Shown piece by piece: positions 1 through 9,275 of a stretch of DNA of 64,000 bases (within the stretch, counting starts at the first letter, position 1; each line of letters begins with the position of its first letter). A program made the translations under genes and the position numbers. The DNA is from Acuticoccus sp. I52.16.1 (GTDB lineage Bacteria > Pseudomonadota > Alphaproteobacteria > Rhizobiales > Amorphaceae), in NCBI RefSeq assembly GCF_022865125.1, contig NZ_CP094828.1:62001-126000 (forward strand). Reading direction: 5' to 3'. Under the pieces are notes generated by a model. It was not told the origin of the DNA and did not search any database. It saw only the letters and a program-made list of their open reading frames with translations.

Positions 1-264
1 ATCGGCATCCTCGGCCTCAACAAGGCCGAGAAGGAGAGCTACCAGATCACCCTCGGCGGACGGGCCGACGAGCACGCCAGCGTGGGCGAGATCCTGGGCC
101 CCGGCTTCTCCGCCGAGGAAGTGCCGGCGGTGGTCGACCGCATCATCGCCACCTGGAAGGCCAACCGCGACGCGGGCGAGTCCTTCTCCGACACCTACCG
201 ACGCGTCGGCAAGGCCGTCTTCAAGACCGCCGTCTACGAGGAGCCTCTCAATGTGGCTGCTTGA
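1..264 (+). CDS. cysI: Sulfite/nitrite reductase hemoprotein beta subunit, C-terminal end (partial)
   Basis: The reading frame is open at the left edge and ends in TGA at 262-264, giving the last 87 residues. They resemble the C-terminal domain of assimilatory sulfite reductase hemoprotein (ITLGGRADE, followed by EILGPGF and a helical tail ending near VFKTAVY). The enzyme reduces sulfite to sulfide with six electrons, using siroheme coupled to a [4Fe-4S] cluster. The cluster cysteines normally lie about 90-130 residues from the C-terminus, so they fall outside the window. The next three genes (DUF934, ferredoxin reductase, CysH) confirm the sulfur-assimilation context. The missing N-terminal part prevents a firm choice between the sulfite and nitrite branches, but the neighbours favour sulfite. 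Confidence 0.88.
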   Translation: MGILGLNKAEKESYQITLGGRADEHASVGEILGPGFSAEEVPAVVDRIIATWKANRDAGESFSDTYRRVGKAVFKTAVYEEPLNVAA

Positions 265-655
265 TCACGAGGGCGGGCTGGCCCGCCACGACACCATCGA
301 GCTGGGCCTCGAGCTGGCCGGAGACGACGTGCCGCAGACCCTGCCGATCGAGCCGACGGTGACCGTGCGGCTCGGCGGCTATGCGGACGGGCGGGGATTC
401 TCGGTCGGTAACAGCTTGCGGGCGAAGGGCTACCAGGGGCGCCTGATCGCCGCCGGCCCCCTCGTCCCCGACCAGGCGCGCCATGCCTTCCAGTCCGGGT
501 TCGACGCGGTCGCGATCGAGGATTCGGAGATGGAGCGTCAGGGCGAAGCGGCTTGGGCCAACGCAATGTCACTGACGGTCCGCGAGTTGTATATGCCTAG
601 GCGCGGCAGCCGTGGACCAGAGCACGGCATCTGGGCCGCGCGTCACGGTCAGTAA
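251..655 (+). CDS. DUF934 family protein linked to sulfite reductase
   Basis: This 134-residue protein belongs to the DUF934 family, recognisable from the DGRGFS stretch near residue 50, followed by LRAKGYQG and the FQSGFDAV segment. Members are nearly always encoded directly after cysI and are presumed accessory factors of sulfite reduction; their biochemical role is not established. The ATG at 251 lies inside the end of cysI, overlapping by 14 nt, which implies translational coupling. The fpr gene starts 18 nt after the stop. No membrane segment or signal peptide is visible. The tail after about residue 120 is Arg/Gly-rich and variable. Confidence 0.85.
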   Translation: MWLLDHEGGLARHDTIELGLELAGDDVPQTLPIEPTVTVRLGGYADGRGFSVGNSLRAKGYQGRLIAAGPLVPDQARHAFQSGFDAVAIEDSEMERQGEAAWANAMSLTVRELYMPRRGSRGPEHGIWAARHGQ

Positions 656-673
656 CACGGAAAAAGACATCAG

Positions 674-1453
674 ATGGCAGCGATCCCGACGGAAACCGTC
701 CTCTCGACCCACCATTACACGGACGACCTGTTCTCGTTCAAAACCACCCGGCCGTCCTCGTTCCGCTTCCGCTCCGGCGAGTTCGCGATGCTGGGGCTGA
801 TGGCGGACGGCAAGCCGCTCCTGCGCGCCTACTCGATCGCCTCCCCCAACTGGGCGGACGAGTTGGAGTTCTACTCCATCAAGGTGCCGAACGGCCCGCT
901 GACCTCGCGCCTCCAGCACATCAAGCCGGGCGACGAGATCCTGTTGAAGCCGAAGGCCACCGGCACCCTCGTCCACGACGCGCTGGTGCCGGGCAAGAAC
1001 CTGTGGCTCGTCTCCTCGGGCACCGGTATCGCCCCGTTCACCTCGGTGGCGCGCGACCCGGAGACCTACGAGCGCTTCGAGCAGGTCATCCTGGTGCAGA
1101 CGTGCCGGCAGATGGCCGAGCTGCAATACGGAATCGACATCGTCGACGAGATCCGCAGCGACGAGATGCTGTCCGAACTCGTGGGCGACCGGCTGAAGCA
1201 CGTGGCCACCGTCACGCGCGAATCCCCCGGCCCCAACACTCTGGAAGGCCGCTGTACCGACCTCATCCGGTCCGGCGATCTCTTCGAAGTCACCGGGACC
1301 AGTCCGTGGTCGCCCGAAGACGACCGCGTCATGATCTGCGGCTCCACCGCGATGCTGACCGACACGCGCGAACTGTGCGAGGCGGCCGGGCTCGACGAGG
1401 GGTCGAACTCACAACCTGGACGATTCGTCGTCGAGAAGGCGTTCGTGGGCTGA
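674..1453 (+). CDS. fpr: Ferredoxin--NADP(+) reductase
   Basis: A 259-residue flavoprotein of the bacterial ferredoxin/flavodoxin-NADP reductase family. The FAD-binding motif RAYSIAS is near residue 55, the NADP-binding segment LVSSGTGIAPF near residue 113, and the MICGS strand near residue 222. The C-terminus ends VEKAFVG, as in the class I bacterial FPRs. It moves electrons between NADPH and ferredoxin. Its position between cysI-DUF934 and cysH, with no CysJ flavoprotein visible, suggests it supplies electrons to sulfite reductase through a ferredoxin. It lies 18 nt after the DUF934 gene and 36 nt before cysH, probably in one transcript. Confidence 0.93.
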   Translation: MAAIPTETVLSTHHYTDDLFSFKTTRPSSFRFRSGEFAMLGLMADGKPLLRAYSIASPNWADELEFYSIKVPNGPLTSRLQHIKPGDEILLKPKATGTLVHDALVPGKNLWLVSSGTGIAPFTSVARDPETYERFEQVILVQTCRQMAELQYGIDIVDEIRSDEMLSELVGDRLKHVATVTRESPGPNTLEGRCTDLIRSGDLFEVTGTSPWSPEDDRVMICGSTAMLTDTRELCEAAGLDEGSNSQPGRFVVEKAFVG

Positions 1454-1489
1454 CCGCCCGCCGTCTTCCGGACTTTTCAGGAGAGCGCC

Positions 1490-2197
1490 ATGCTCGACAT
1501 TCCCCAGCGCTCGGTCGAGGCTCGCGCCGCCGACCTCGACGCTCGCTACGGCGACCTCGCCCCGGCCGAGCTGATCGGGACCATGGCCTATCACTTCTTC
1601 CCCGACCGGTTGGCGCTGGTCTCGTCGTTCGGGGCGGATTCCATCACGATGCTGTCCATCGTCGCCGAAGTGGTGCCGGACCTGCCGGTGCTCTTCCTGC
1701 AGACCGGCAAGCACTTCGACGAGACGCTGCGCTACCGCGACGAGGTGGTGAAGCGCCTCGGATTGACGAACGTGGTCGACCTCTACCCCGAGCCGCTGGC
1801 GCTCGCGCAGGACGACCCCGACGGGATGCTGCACAAGCGCGATCCCGACGCCTGCTGCGCGATCCGCAAGGTGCACCCGCTGAACCGCGCGCTGAAGCCC
1901 TACGACGCGTGGATCACCGGCCGCCGCCGCCACCAGACGTTCGCACGGCGTCAGCTGCCGATCGTCGAGGCGGACGGCACGCACATCAAGCTGAACCCGA
2001 TCGCCACCTGGAGCCAGGACGACGTCGACCAATATATCGACGAACACGACCTGCCGCGGCACCCGCTTGTGGCCGAGGGTTACCCGTCGATCGGCTGCGC
2101 CCCCTGCACCGCCCGCCCCGCCGCCGGCGAGGACGCGCGCGCCGGCCGCTGGAGCGAAGCCGGTAAGACCGAGTGCGGCATCCACTGGATGCGCTGA
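1490..2197 (+). CDS. cysH: Adenylyl-/phosphoadenylyl-sulfate reductase
   Basis: A 235-residue thiol-dependent reductase that converts activated sulfate to sulfite in assimilation. The nucleotide-binding SSFGADS motif is at residues 45-51. The pairs Cys122-Cys123 and Cys203-x2-Cys206 are the [4Fe-4S] ligands typical of enzymes that accept APS. The catalytic cysteine is Cys229 in KTECGIH near the C-terminus. The cluster signature favours APS over PAPS as substrate, though some cluster-bearing enzymes accept both. An AGGAG-like site (tcaggagagcgcc) precedes the ATG. It is the last gene of the visible sulfur operon and is followed by two hairpins. Confidence 0.93.
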   Translation: MLDIPQRSVEARAADLDARYGDLAPAELIGTMAYHFFPDRLALVSSFGADSITMLSIVAEVVPDLPVLFLQTGKHFDETLRYRDEVVKRLGLTNVVDLYPEPLALAQDDPDGMLHKRDPDACCAIRKVHPLNRALKPYDAWITGRRRHQTFARRQLPIVEADGTHIKLNPIATWSQDDVDQYIDEHDLPRHPLVAEGYPSIGCAPCTARPAAGEDARAGRWSEAGKTECGIHWMR

Positions 2198-2239
2198 GCG
2201 CCGCCTGCCGGCCCCCTCGGCGCCGGTCGTCGCTGGGAT

Positions 2240-2294
2240 GCGAGGCGGTCCTTCCGCCTCGCGGATGAGCCGGACCGGGCCGCCGGGCGGCCCG
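2240..2294. terminator. Paired hairpins between convergent cysH and FAA-hydrolase genes
   Basis: There are two perfect inverted repeats in the 115-nt convergent gap. GCGAGGCGG (2240-2248) pairs with CCGCCTCGC (2254-2262) around a 5-nt loop. CGGGCCGC (2276-2283) pairs with GCGGCCCG (2287-2294). Neither is followed by a clear T-run, so this is a plausible bidirectional termination zone rather than a textbook intrinsic terminator. Confidence 0.45.
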
Positions 2295-2312
2295 CGAGCC
2301 GGCCCTTGTCGC

Positions 2313-3161
2313 TCAACGCTCGGCGACGATGCGATTGGTGAGCGTGCCGGCCGCGCCGACCATGACCTCGACCACGTCCCCATCCTTCAGCCACACCGAC
2401 GGGGTGCGCCGCTCGCCGACGCCGCCGGGCGTGCCGGTGGCGATCACGTCGCCCGGCGCCAGCGGGGTGAACTGGGAGCAGTAGGCGATCACGTCGGGGA
2501 TCGAGAAGATGAGGTCGGCGAGCGAGGCCTTCTGCATCGTCTCGCCGTTGAGGCGGGTCTCGATCGGCAACGCCGCCAGGTCGCCGATCTCGTCGGGCGT
2601 CACCAGCGCGGGGCCGAAGCCGCCGGTGCCGGGGAAGTTCTTGCCCGGCGTGAACTGCGCGGTGTGGCGCTGGAAGTCGCGCACCGAGCCGTCCATGAAC
2701 GGGGCATAGCCGGCGACGTGGTCGAGCGCGTCCTCCGGCTTGATGTTGCGCCCGCCGCGGCCGATGACCAGCGCCAGCTCGCCCTCGTAGTCGAGATTGT
2801 CGGACACGGCCGGCTTGATGATCGGCGCACCGTCGGCCACCAGCGAATCGGCGAAGCGGGTGAAGATCGTTGGGTGGCCGACCTCCTTGCGCCCGGTCTC
2901 CTCGCGGTGCGCCACGTAGTTGACGCCCACGCACAGGACCTTGCCCGGCTCCGGGATCACCGGCAGCAGCGTCACGTCCGACAGCGCGAACTCCGCCTTG
3001 CGGCCGACGATGGCGCGCGCCGCTTCGTCGAGGAGGTCCTCCGCGATCGCCTCGCGCAGCGTGTCGATACCGGGAATGAGGCGCGCGAGATCGACGATCC
3101 CGCCGTCCACGAGGGCACCGAAGGACGGCCGGCCGAGCCGAACATAAGAGACGAAGCGCAT
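2313..3161 (-). CDS. Fumarylacetoacetate hydrolase family protein
   Basis: A 282-residue member of the FAH superfamily, which hydrolyses, decarboxylates or isomerises small 2-oxo acids using a divalent metal. The characteristic core is visible: GVNYVAH near residue 98, the metal-ligand region DYEGELALVIG near residue 144, GKNFPGTGGFGP near residue 193, and the C-terminal ATGTPGGVG near residue 260. A short cap-less N-terminus marks the common bacterial type (2-hydroxyhepta-2,4-diene-dioate isomerase or oxaloacetate decarboxylase-like). It lies 132 nt downstream of kynA on the same strand, so it may act on a later product of tryptophan or aromatic breakdown. That link is inferred from position only and the substrate cannot be read from sequence. 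Confidence 0.88.
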   Translation of the reverse strand: MRFVSYVRLGRPSFGALVDGGIVDLARLIPGIDTLREAIAEDLLDEAARAIVGRKAEFALSDVTLLPVIPEPGKVLCVGVNYVAHREETGRKEVGHPTIFTRFADSLVADGAPIIKPAVSDNLDYEGELALVIGRGGRNIKPEDALDHVAGYAPFMDGSVRDFQRHTAQFTPGKNFPGTGGFGPALVTPDEIGDLAALPIETRLNGETMQKASLADLIFSIPDVIAYCSQFTPLAPGDVIATGTPGGVGERRTPSVWLKDGDVVEVMVGAAGTLTNRIVAER

Positions 3162-3293
3162 GGGGATCTCCTCGAGCGTGATGGCGTGGCCGCGTCCGGC
3201 GTGGCGTGCCGGATGGCGGACCGCTCGAAGGCTCTAGCGCGCAAATGCGCCGAGCGCGACCTCTGCGGGCGGCGGCGGAGAAAGATTGCGCCG

Positions 3294-4091
3294 CTACATC
3301 GCGGTGCGCACCTCCCACAGCTCCGGGAAGAGCACCACGTCGAGCATCTTGCGCAGGTACGACACGCCCCCCGTCCCCCCCGTTCCGCGCTTCAGGCCGA
3401 TGATGCGCTCCACGGTGGTGACGTGGTTGAAGCGCCAGCGGCGGAAATAATCCTCCAGATCGACCAGCTTCTCGGCCAGCTCGTAGAGTTCCCAATAGGT
3501 CGCGGGCGCGGCGTAGATCGTCCGCCACGCCTCCAGCACCGCTGGGTTCGCCTCGCGCGGAGTGCGCCACTCGGTCCGCGCGGCGTCGGCGCCGACGGCA
3601 AAGCCGTGGCGCGCGAGAAGCAGCAGCGCCTCGTCGTAGAGGCTGGGAGCGGCGAGGATCGCCTCCAGCTTGGCGACGATCTCCGGCCGGTGGGCGTGGG
3701 GGCGCAGCATCGCGTGGTTGCGATTGCCCAGCAGGAACTCGATCGCGCGGTACTGGTAGGACTGGAACCCGGACGACTGACCGAGCGCGCCGCGGAACTC
3801 GGTGTACTCGCTCGGGGTCATCGTGCGCAGGACGTCCCAGGCCGAGTTGAGCTGCTCGAAGATCCGGGCGACGCGCGTCAGCATCTTGAACGCCGGCTGC
3901 ACGTCACCGCGGTGGATCGCGGCGCTGGCGGAGCGGATCTCGTGTACCGCGAGCTTCATCCACAGCTCGCTCGTCTGGTGCTGGACGATGAAGAGCAGCT
4001 CGTCGTGCGCGTCCGACAGCGGCGATTGCGCACCGAGCACCTGGTCGAGCTTCAGATAGTCGCCGTAGGACATGCGCTCGGCGAAGGACAT
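3294..4091 (-). CDS. kynA: Tryptophan 2,3-dioxygenase
   Basis: A 265-residue heme enzyme that opens the indole ring of L-tryptophan to N-formylkynurenine, the first step of the kynurenine pathway. The family signatures are clear: TYGDYLK-like [10 protein letters not shown] at residues 7-16, [14 protein letters not shown] near residue 32 (containing the active-site histidine), [10 protein letters not shown] near residue 95, and RWRFNHV near the C-terminus. The ATG at 4091 follows a GAGGGGGCGG stretch. The frame remains open upstream, but that extension only shadows kynU. It lies 35 nt after kynU in the same orientation. No kynurenine formamidase (kynB) is present nearby. Confidence 0.95.
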   Translation of the reverse strand: MSFAERMSYGDYLKLDQVLGAQSPLSDAHDELLFIVQHQTSELWMKLAVHEIRSASAAIHRGDVQPAFKMLTRVARIFEQLNSAWDVLRTMTPSEYTEFRGALGQSSGFQSYQYRAIEFLLGNRNHAMLRPHAHRPEIVAKLEAILAAPSLYDEALLLLARHGFAVGADAARTEWRTPREANPAVLEAWRTIYAAPATYWELYELAEKLVDLEDYFRRWRFNHVTTVERIIGLKRGTGGTGGVSYLRKMLDVVLFPELWEVRTAM

Positions 4092-4126
4092 CTCCGCCCC
4101 CTCGCCCGCCGGATCGTAGGGCCCCG

Positions 4127-5347
4127 TCACGTGACGCGCGCCCGGGTGCGGTACTCCGGCCGGTCCCACAGCGCCTCGGACATGACGGCCTCCAGAACGA
4201 CGACCGCGGCGAGCACGTCCGCCTCGTCGATATAAAGGGGTGCGAAGCCGAAGCGGAGGGCGTCGGGAGCGCGGAAATCGCCGATCACGCCGCGGGCGAT
4301 CAGCGCCTGGCAGATGGCGTAACCCTGCGGATGACGGAAGGAGACCTGGCTGCCGCGCTGTGCCGGATCGCGCGGCGAGGCGAGCGTCAGCGCCGGGCAG
4401 CGCGCCTCCACCTCGGCGATGAAGCGTTCGCACAGCGCGATCGAGGCGCGGCGAATGTCGGCGAGGCGGACGCCGTCCCAGACGTCGAGCGCGGCGTCGA
4501 GCGCGGCGAGGCCGATGATCGGCGGGGTGCCGACGCGCATGCGCGAGACGCCCGCGCCGGGGCGGTAGTCGAGGTCGAAGGCGAAGGGCGCCGCGTGGCC
4601 GAGCCAGCCGGAGAGCGCCGGGCGCGCGACGTCCGCCCACCGCGGCGCCACGTAGATGAAGGCCGGCGCGCCGGGGCCGCCGTTGAGGTACTTGTAGGTG
4701 CAGCCGGCGGCGAAGTCGGCCCCCGCACCGGCGAGGTCGATCGGCAGCGCGCCCGCCGAGTGGGCGAGGTCCCACACGGCGAGCGCGCCGGCGGCGTGTG
4801 CCTTGGCGGTCAGCCGCGCCATGTCGTGCAGGCGGCCGGTCCGGTAGTCGACTTCCGTCAGCATCAGGACCGCGACGCTGTCGTCGATGGCCTCCTCCAC
4901 CGCCTCCGGCGCGACGATGCGCAGCTCGTGCCCGCGGCCCAGCGTGTCGATCAGGCCGCGCGCCATGTAGAGATCGGTCGGGAAGTTGCCGTCGTCGGAC
5001 AGGACCACCTTGCGCTCCGGCCGCAGGTCGAGCGCGGCAGCGAGCGCCTGGAACATCTTGATGGAGAGCGTGTCGCCCATCGTCACCGTGCCGGCGGCGG
5101 CGCCGACGAGTGGCGCGATGCGGTCGCCGATCCGCTCGGGCGCGGCCATCCAGCCGGCATCGTTCCAGCCGCGGATGAGGCGCTGGCCCCACTCCTCGCG
5201 CATCATCGTGGCGACACGTTCGGCGGCGCCCTCGGGGAGCGGACCGAGCGAGTTGCCGTCGAGGTAGATCACCCCGGCGGGCAGGTCGAACTGAGCCTTG
5301 GTCGCCGAAAAGTCCGTCCCGGCGTCCATCACCGTGCCACGCAACAT
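4127..5347 (-). CDS. kynU: Kynureninase
   Basis: A 406-residue PLP enzyme of aminotransferase class V that cleaves kynurenine to anthranilate and alanine. [11 protein letters not shown] lies near residue 30. The PLP-binding lysine is in [10 protein letters not shown] near residue 225. The substrate-site segment GWLGH is near residue 254 and RVGTPPI near residue 276. The ATG at 5347 is preferred because GGGAGGGG lies immediately upstream; an internal ATG at 5329 lacks such a site. kynU is first in a run kynU-kynA-FAA hydrolase. Placing anthranilate formation upstream of the dioxygenase gene is common in bacteria with the anthranilate branch. The missing formamidase must be elsewhere or replaced. 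Confidence 0.95.
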   Translation of the reverse strand: MLRGTVMDAGTDFSATKAQFDLPAGVIYLDGNSLGPLPEGAAERVATMMREEWGQRLIRGWNDAGWMAAPERIGDRIAPLVGAAAGTVTMGDTLSIKMFQALAAALDLRPERKVVLSDDGNFPTDLYMARGLIDTLGRGHELRIVAPEAVEEAIDDSVAVLMLTEVDYRTGRLHDMARLTAKAHAAGALAVWDLAHSAGALPIDLAGAGADFAAGCTYKYLNGGPGAPAFIYVAPRWADVARPALSGWLGHAAPFAFDLDYRPGAGVSRMRVGTPPIIGLAALDAALDVWDGVRLADIRRASIALCERFIAEVEARCPALTLASPRDPAQRGSQVSFRHPQGYAICQALIARGVIGDFRAPDALRFGFAPLYIDEADVLAAVVVLEAVMSEALWDRPEYRTRARVT

Positions 5348-5448
5348 CGCCCCTCCCGCGCCGGCTACCGACGAGGCGGCGCACACGCCGCCCCGCGCGA
5401 CGACACGCCCAAACGTGCCGCCGATCAAGCCCTTATCGCCGAGCGCCG

Positions 5449-6975
5449 TCAGCCGGCGTGGATGCGCCCCTCCAGGCCGGCCAGCTTGCCCAGCTGGCGC
5501 ATGCGCCGCAGCGGGCGCTCGCCGTCGAACACCGCCATCTCGGCCGGCAGCCGCAGGACGAGGTTGCCCTCCTCCTGCACGATGGTGGTCTTGGGCAGCA
5601 CGTCGGCGATGCCGGGCGCCAGCACGTAGGCGACCCGCAGGATGGCGGCGATCACCTTCGCGCGCTCCAGCAGCCGGCCGGAGCACAGCGTGGTGGCGTC
5701 CGGGCTGGCGCCGGGGTTCTCCGGCCCGCCGTAGCGGTCGTTCAGCACCTGGGCGAGGAAGCCGCGGCCCGGGTGGTCCACCCCGTAGAGCGCCACGTTA
5801 GAGATCACCGCCAGCGCCTGGTCGGCCCGGTAGTCCGGGTGCGAGCGCCAGGAGATGTCCGACAGCAGGCAGGCCCCGATGCGAAGCCGCTCGTCGGTAT
5901 CGCTCTCCTCGAAGCCCATCGCGTCGAGGCAGGCCTTGGAGAAGTCGACCAGCTCGGCCGAATGGCGGGGCGAGCGGTTGCGCAGGATGGCGAGTTCCTC
6001 GGCCGCCAGCACCAGCGGATCGCGGTTGCGTTCGGCCTCGGGCAGCGCCTCGTAGATCATCCCCTCGCGCACACCCAGCGAGGAGGCGACGATCGTCTTG
6101 GGCTGGCCCAGCGCGATGAGCGCGCGCATGACGACGGCGCCCCACGGCACCAGCGCCCGCCGACCCTTGGAGACGACGTTGCCCTTGTCCATCGCGTCGA
6201 GGCCGTGCTTGAGCACCTCGTCGCAGAAGTCGGCCATCTCGTTCGCGTCGACGGCATACTGATGCATGATCGAGATGGGGTAGCCCGTCATCGCCATGTG
6301 CAGCTTGACGAGCGAGCGCCACGTTCCGCCGACCGCGTAGAAGTTGCGGCCCTGGCAGGCGAGGAGCGGCTCGGAACGGGAGAGGATATCGCGCGAGATC
6401 GACGCGCCGGTGGCGAGCTGGCTCTTGGCGTCGCCGCGCAGGCGCAGCGTGCCGAGCGGGTAGCTGTCCCCGTCGCCGACCCCTTCGGCCGTCACGTCGA
6501 TCAGCTCCAGCGACCCGCCGCCGAGGTCGCCGACCACGCCGTCCGGCCGCCAGAAGCCGCACAGGACGCCGGAGGCGGCCATCTGCGCTTCCTCCGCGCC
6601 CTCGAGCACGCGCACCTTGATGCCGGAGATCGCCTCGATGTCGCGGATGAAGGCGGCGCCGTTGGAGGCGACGCGCGCCGCGGCCGTGGCGAGGATAGTC
6701 ACGTCCGACACGTCCGCCGCCTTGGTGACGGCGATGAAGCGGCGCACGGCGATAAGCGCGCGGCCCATCGATTCCTCGGTCAGGCGCCCGTTGTCGACGA
6801 GCCCCTCCCCGAGCGCGGCCAGCACCTTCTCGTTGAACAGGACCGTCGGCGCGCGGGAAGCGCGCTCGTAGATCACGAGGCGGACGGAGTTGGAACCGAC
6901 GTCGATGACGGCGATCCCTTCGCCCAGGCGGGTCCCCCGCGAAACCGCGAGGGCGCGAGACAGATCGACCACCAT
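5449..6975 (-). CDS. ppx: Exopolyphosphatase (Ppx/GppA family)
   Basis: A 508-residue protein of the ASKHA-fold Ppx/GppA phosphatase family, which degrades inorganic polyphosphate from its ends and in some members hydrolyses pppGpp. The phosphate-1 loop AVIDVGSNSVRLVIYE is near residue 22, ATAAARVASNG near residue 95, the catalytic-glutamate segment EGAEEA near residue 126, and the phosphate-2 loop VGDLGGGSLEL near residue 148. A C-terminal HD-like helical domain starts near residue 320, as in longer family members. Its ATG abuts the ppk1 stop codon with no intervening base (TAGATG), so the two are almost certainly translationally coupled and co-regulated. Confidence 0.93.
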   Translation of the reverse strand: MVVDLSRALAVSRGTRLGEGIAVIDVGSNSVRLVIYERASRAPTVLFNEKVLAALGEGLVDNGRLTEESMGRALIAVRRFIAVTKAADVSDVTILATAAARVASNGAAFIRDIEAISGIKVRVLEGAEEAQMAASGVLCGFWRPDGVVGDLGGGSLELIDVTAEGVGDGDSYPLGTLRLRGDAKSQLATGASISRDILSRSEPLLACQGRNFYAVGGTWRSLVKLHMAMTGYPISIMHQYAVDANEMADFCDEVLKHGLDAMDKGNVVSKGRRALVPWGAVVMRALIALGQPKTIVASSLGVREGMIYEALPEAERNRDPLVLAAEELAILRNRSPRHSAELVDFSKACLDAMGFEESDTDERLRIGACLLSDISWRSHPDYRADQALAVISNVALYGVDHPGRGFLAQVLNDRYGGPENPGASPDATTLCSGRLLERAKVIAAILRVAYVLAPGIADVLPKTTIVQEEGNLVLRLPAEMAVFDGERPLRRMRQLGKLAGLEGRIHAG

Positions 6976-9240
6976 CTAGTCCATGAACGGCGCGAACGCC
7001 TTGGGTTTCTGGAGTTCGCCCGCCTTGCCACGACCGGACAGGGACGGGTTGGTCATGAAGTATTTGTGCGCGTTCACACGCTCCTCGTCGTCCACGGGCC
7101 GCACGCGGCGGTGGCTGCCGTCGGGATAGATCGTCCAGCTCTGCTCATTATCGCGCAGCGACGCAACCATAATTTGGTCGAGAATTTGTTGGTGCACCGT
7201 GTCGTTGTCGATCGGGGCGAGGGTCTCGACACGGCGGTCGAGGTTGCGGGGCATCAGGTCCGCGGACCCGATGTAAACCACCGCATCGCGCGACGGCAGC
7301 GCCGAACCGTTGCCGAAGCAAAAGATGCGAGAATGTTCGAGAAATCGACCCACGATCGATTTCACCCTCACATTCTCCGAGAGCCCCGAAACGCCCGGAC
7401 GCAAGCAGCATATGCCGCGCACGACGAGGTCCACCTCCACCCCGGCGGAGGACGCCTCGTAGAGCTTGTCGATGACCGCCGGGTCGACCAGCGAGTTCAT
7501 CTTCATCCACACCGCGCCCGGCCGGCCGGCCCGCGCATGGGCGATCTCGGCGTCGATATGGTCGAGGATGCGCTTGCGCAGCGTGATCGGCGAGACGGCG
7601 AGGCGGTTCAGCTCCGCCGGCTCCGCATAGCCGGTGATGAAGTTGAAGATCCGCGCCGCGTCGTGACCGATCTCCGGATCCGCGGTGAAGAACGAGAGGT
7701 CCGTATAAATCTTCGCCGTGATGGGGTGGTAGTTGCCGGTGCCGATGTGAGTGTAGGTGGCGAGCCTGCCGCCCTCGCGGCGCACGACCATGGAGAGCTT
7801 GGCGTGCGTCTTCAGCTCGAGGAAGCCGAACACGACCTGGACGCCGGCGCGCTCCATGTCCTTGGCCCAGCGGATGTTGGCCTCCTCGTCGAACCGCGCC
7901 TTGATCTCGACCAGCGCCGTGACCGACTTGCCGGCCTCCGCCGCCTCGATCAGCGCCGCGACGATGGGCGAGTTGGAGGAGGTACGATAGAACGTCTGCT
8001 TGATGGCGACGACGTCCGGGTCCTGTGCGGCCTGGCGCACGAACTGGACCACCACGTCGAACGATTCGTACGGGTGGTGGATCACCATGTCCTTGGTGCG
8101 GATCGCGGCGAAGACGTCCCCGCCCGCGTCGCGCACGCGCTCGGGGAAGCGCGGGGTGTAGGGCTGGAACTTCAGGTCCGGCCGGTCGAGGCCGACGAGC
8201 TGGCCGAGGTCCTTCATCGCCAACATGCCGTCGACCATCATCTGCGCGCTCTCGCCGACACCGAGGCGCTCGCGGATGAAGGCCCGCAGGTCCTCCGGCA
8301 TCGCGCTCTCGATCTGGATGCGGATGACGTCGCCGCGGCGGCGCCGCTTCAGCGCACTCTCGAAGGTGCGAACGAGGTCCTCCGCCTCTTCCTCGATTTC
8401 GAGGTCGCTGTCGCGCACGACGCGGAAGACGCCGGTCTCCAGGATCTCGTGCGCCGGGAACAGGCGGTGAAGGTGCACGCGGATGGCGTTGGCGAGCAGG
8501 ATGAAGCGCTGCGGCTCTCCCTCCGCGGTGCCCGAGACGCGCACGAAGCGGTCCACCTGCGCCGGGATACGCACGATGGCGACGCGCGCGTCCCCCTCCG
8601 GCGCCTTCAGCGAGAGGGCGAGCGAGAGGTTGAGGTTGGGGATGAAGGGAAACGGGTGCGCCGGATCGATCGCGAGCGGCGTGAGCACCGGGAAAATGTG
8701 TGTCAGGAAGGTCTGCTCGAGGTGGTCCCGCTCGCGCTCGGTGAGGTCGCCGGGCTCGACGATCTCGATGCCTTCCTTGACGAGGTCGCCGCGCAGCTCC
8801 GCGAACTGGCGTTGTTGCTCGCTCTGCAACTTGGCGACGGCCTCGTTGATCTTGTTGAGCTGGCCGGACGGGCTGAGCCCGTCGGCGCTGACCGCGTCCA
8901 CCCCGGCGCGCTGCTGCGCGATCAGGCCGGCGACGCGCACCATCAGGAACTCGTCGAGGTTGTTGTCGGAGATGGAGAGGAAGCGCAGCCGCTCCAGGAG
9001 CGGATGATTGGTGTTGGCCGACTCCTCGAGGACGCGCTCGTTGAAGCCGAGCCAGGAAAGCTCGCGGTTGGTGAAGCGGTCCGGACTGCCGGTCAGGGCC
9101 GCGTCCAAGTCGTGGGGGGTGGGGTGATGGTGGGACCCGCTCGCCTCGCCGCCGTCGGCACCCTCGGGGGTGTCGACGAAGGTCGTCGCGCTCGTGTCCG
9201 AAGGCGCGCGCGGCGCCTCCTCCGTGTCAGAGATCGCCAT
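6976..9240 (-). CDS. ppk1: Polyphosphate kinase 1
   Basis: A 754-residue PPK1 that polymerises the gamma phosphate of ATP into inorganic polyphosphate. The first ~55 residues are acidic and low in complexity (with a HHH run) and unlike the family core, which begins at [17 protein letters not shown]. The catalytic histidines are in THAKLSMV and [10 protein letters not shown], matching the autophosphorylated and acid/base histidines of E. coli PPK. FCFGNGS and [17 protein letters not shown] mark the C-terminal phospholipase-D-like domains. It sits 35 nt downstream of hdaA and directly abuts ppx, so synthesis and breakdown of polyphosphate share a transcript. The ATG at 9240 gives a length typical of alphaproteobacteria. 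Confidence 0.95.
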   Translation of the reverse strand: MAISDTEEAPRAPSDTSATTFVDTPEGADGGEASGSHHHPTPHDLDAALTGSPDRFTNRELSWLGFNERVLEESANTNHPLLERLRFLSISDNNLDEFLMVRVAGLIAQQRAGVDAVSADGLSPSGQLNKINEAVAKLQSEQQRQFAELRGDLVKEGIEIVEPGDLTERERDHLEQTFLTHIFPVLTPLAIDPAHPFPFIPNLNLSLALSLKAPEGDARVAIVRIPAQVDRFVRVSGTAEGEPQRFILLANAIRVHLHRLFPAHEILETGVFRVVRDSDLEIEEEAEDLVRTFESALKRRRRGDVIRIQIESAMPEDLRAFIRERLGVGESAQMMVDGMLAMKDLGQLVGLDRPDLKFQPYTPRFPERVRDAGGDVFAAIRTKDMVIHHPYESFDVVVQFVRQAAQDPDVVAIKQTFYRTSSNSPIVAALIEAAEAGKSVTALVEIKARFDEEANIRWAKDMERAGVQVVFGFLELKTHAKLSMVVRREGGRLATYTHIGTGNYHPITAKIYTDLSFFTADPEIGHDAARIFNFITGYAEPAELNRLAVSPITLRKRILDHIDAEIAHARAGRPGAVWMKMNSLVDPAVIDKLYEASSAGVEVDLVVRGICCLRPGVSGLSENVRVKSIVGRFLEHSRIFCFGNGSALPSRDAVVYIGSADLMPRNLDRRVETLAPIDNDTVHQQILDQIMVASLRDNEQSWTIYPDGSHRRVRPVDDEERVNAHKYFMTNPSLSGRGKAGELQKPKAFAPFMD

Positions 9241-9275
9241 GTTCGCCCTCGGCCTCGGTGTGGCTGTCAGCGGGC

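Noticed and set aside
2067-4235. Open frame running across the cysH-FAA hydrolase convergent region and the kyn genes
   Set aside because: It crosses hairpins and three real genes on the other strand. Shadow composition only.
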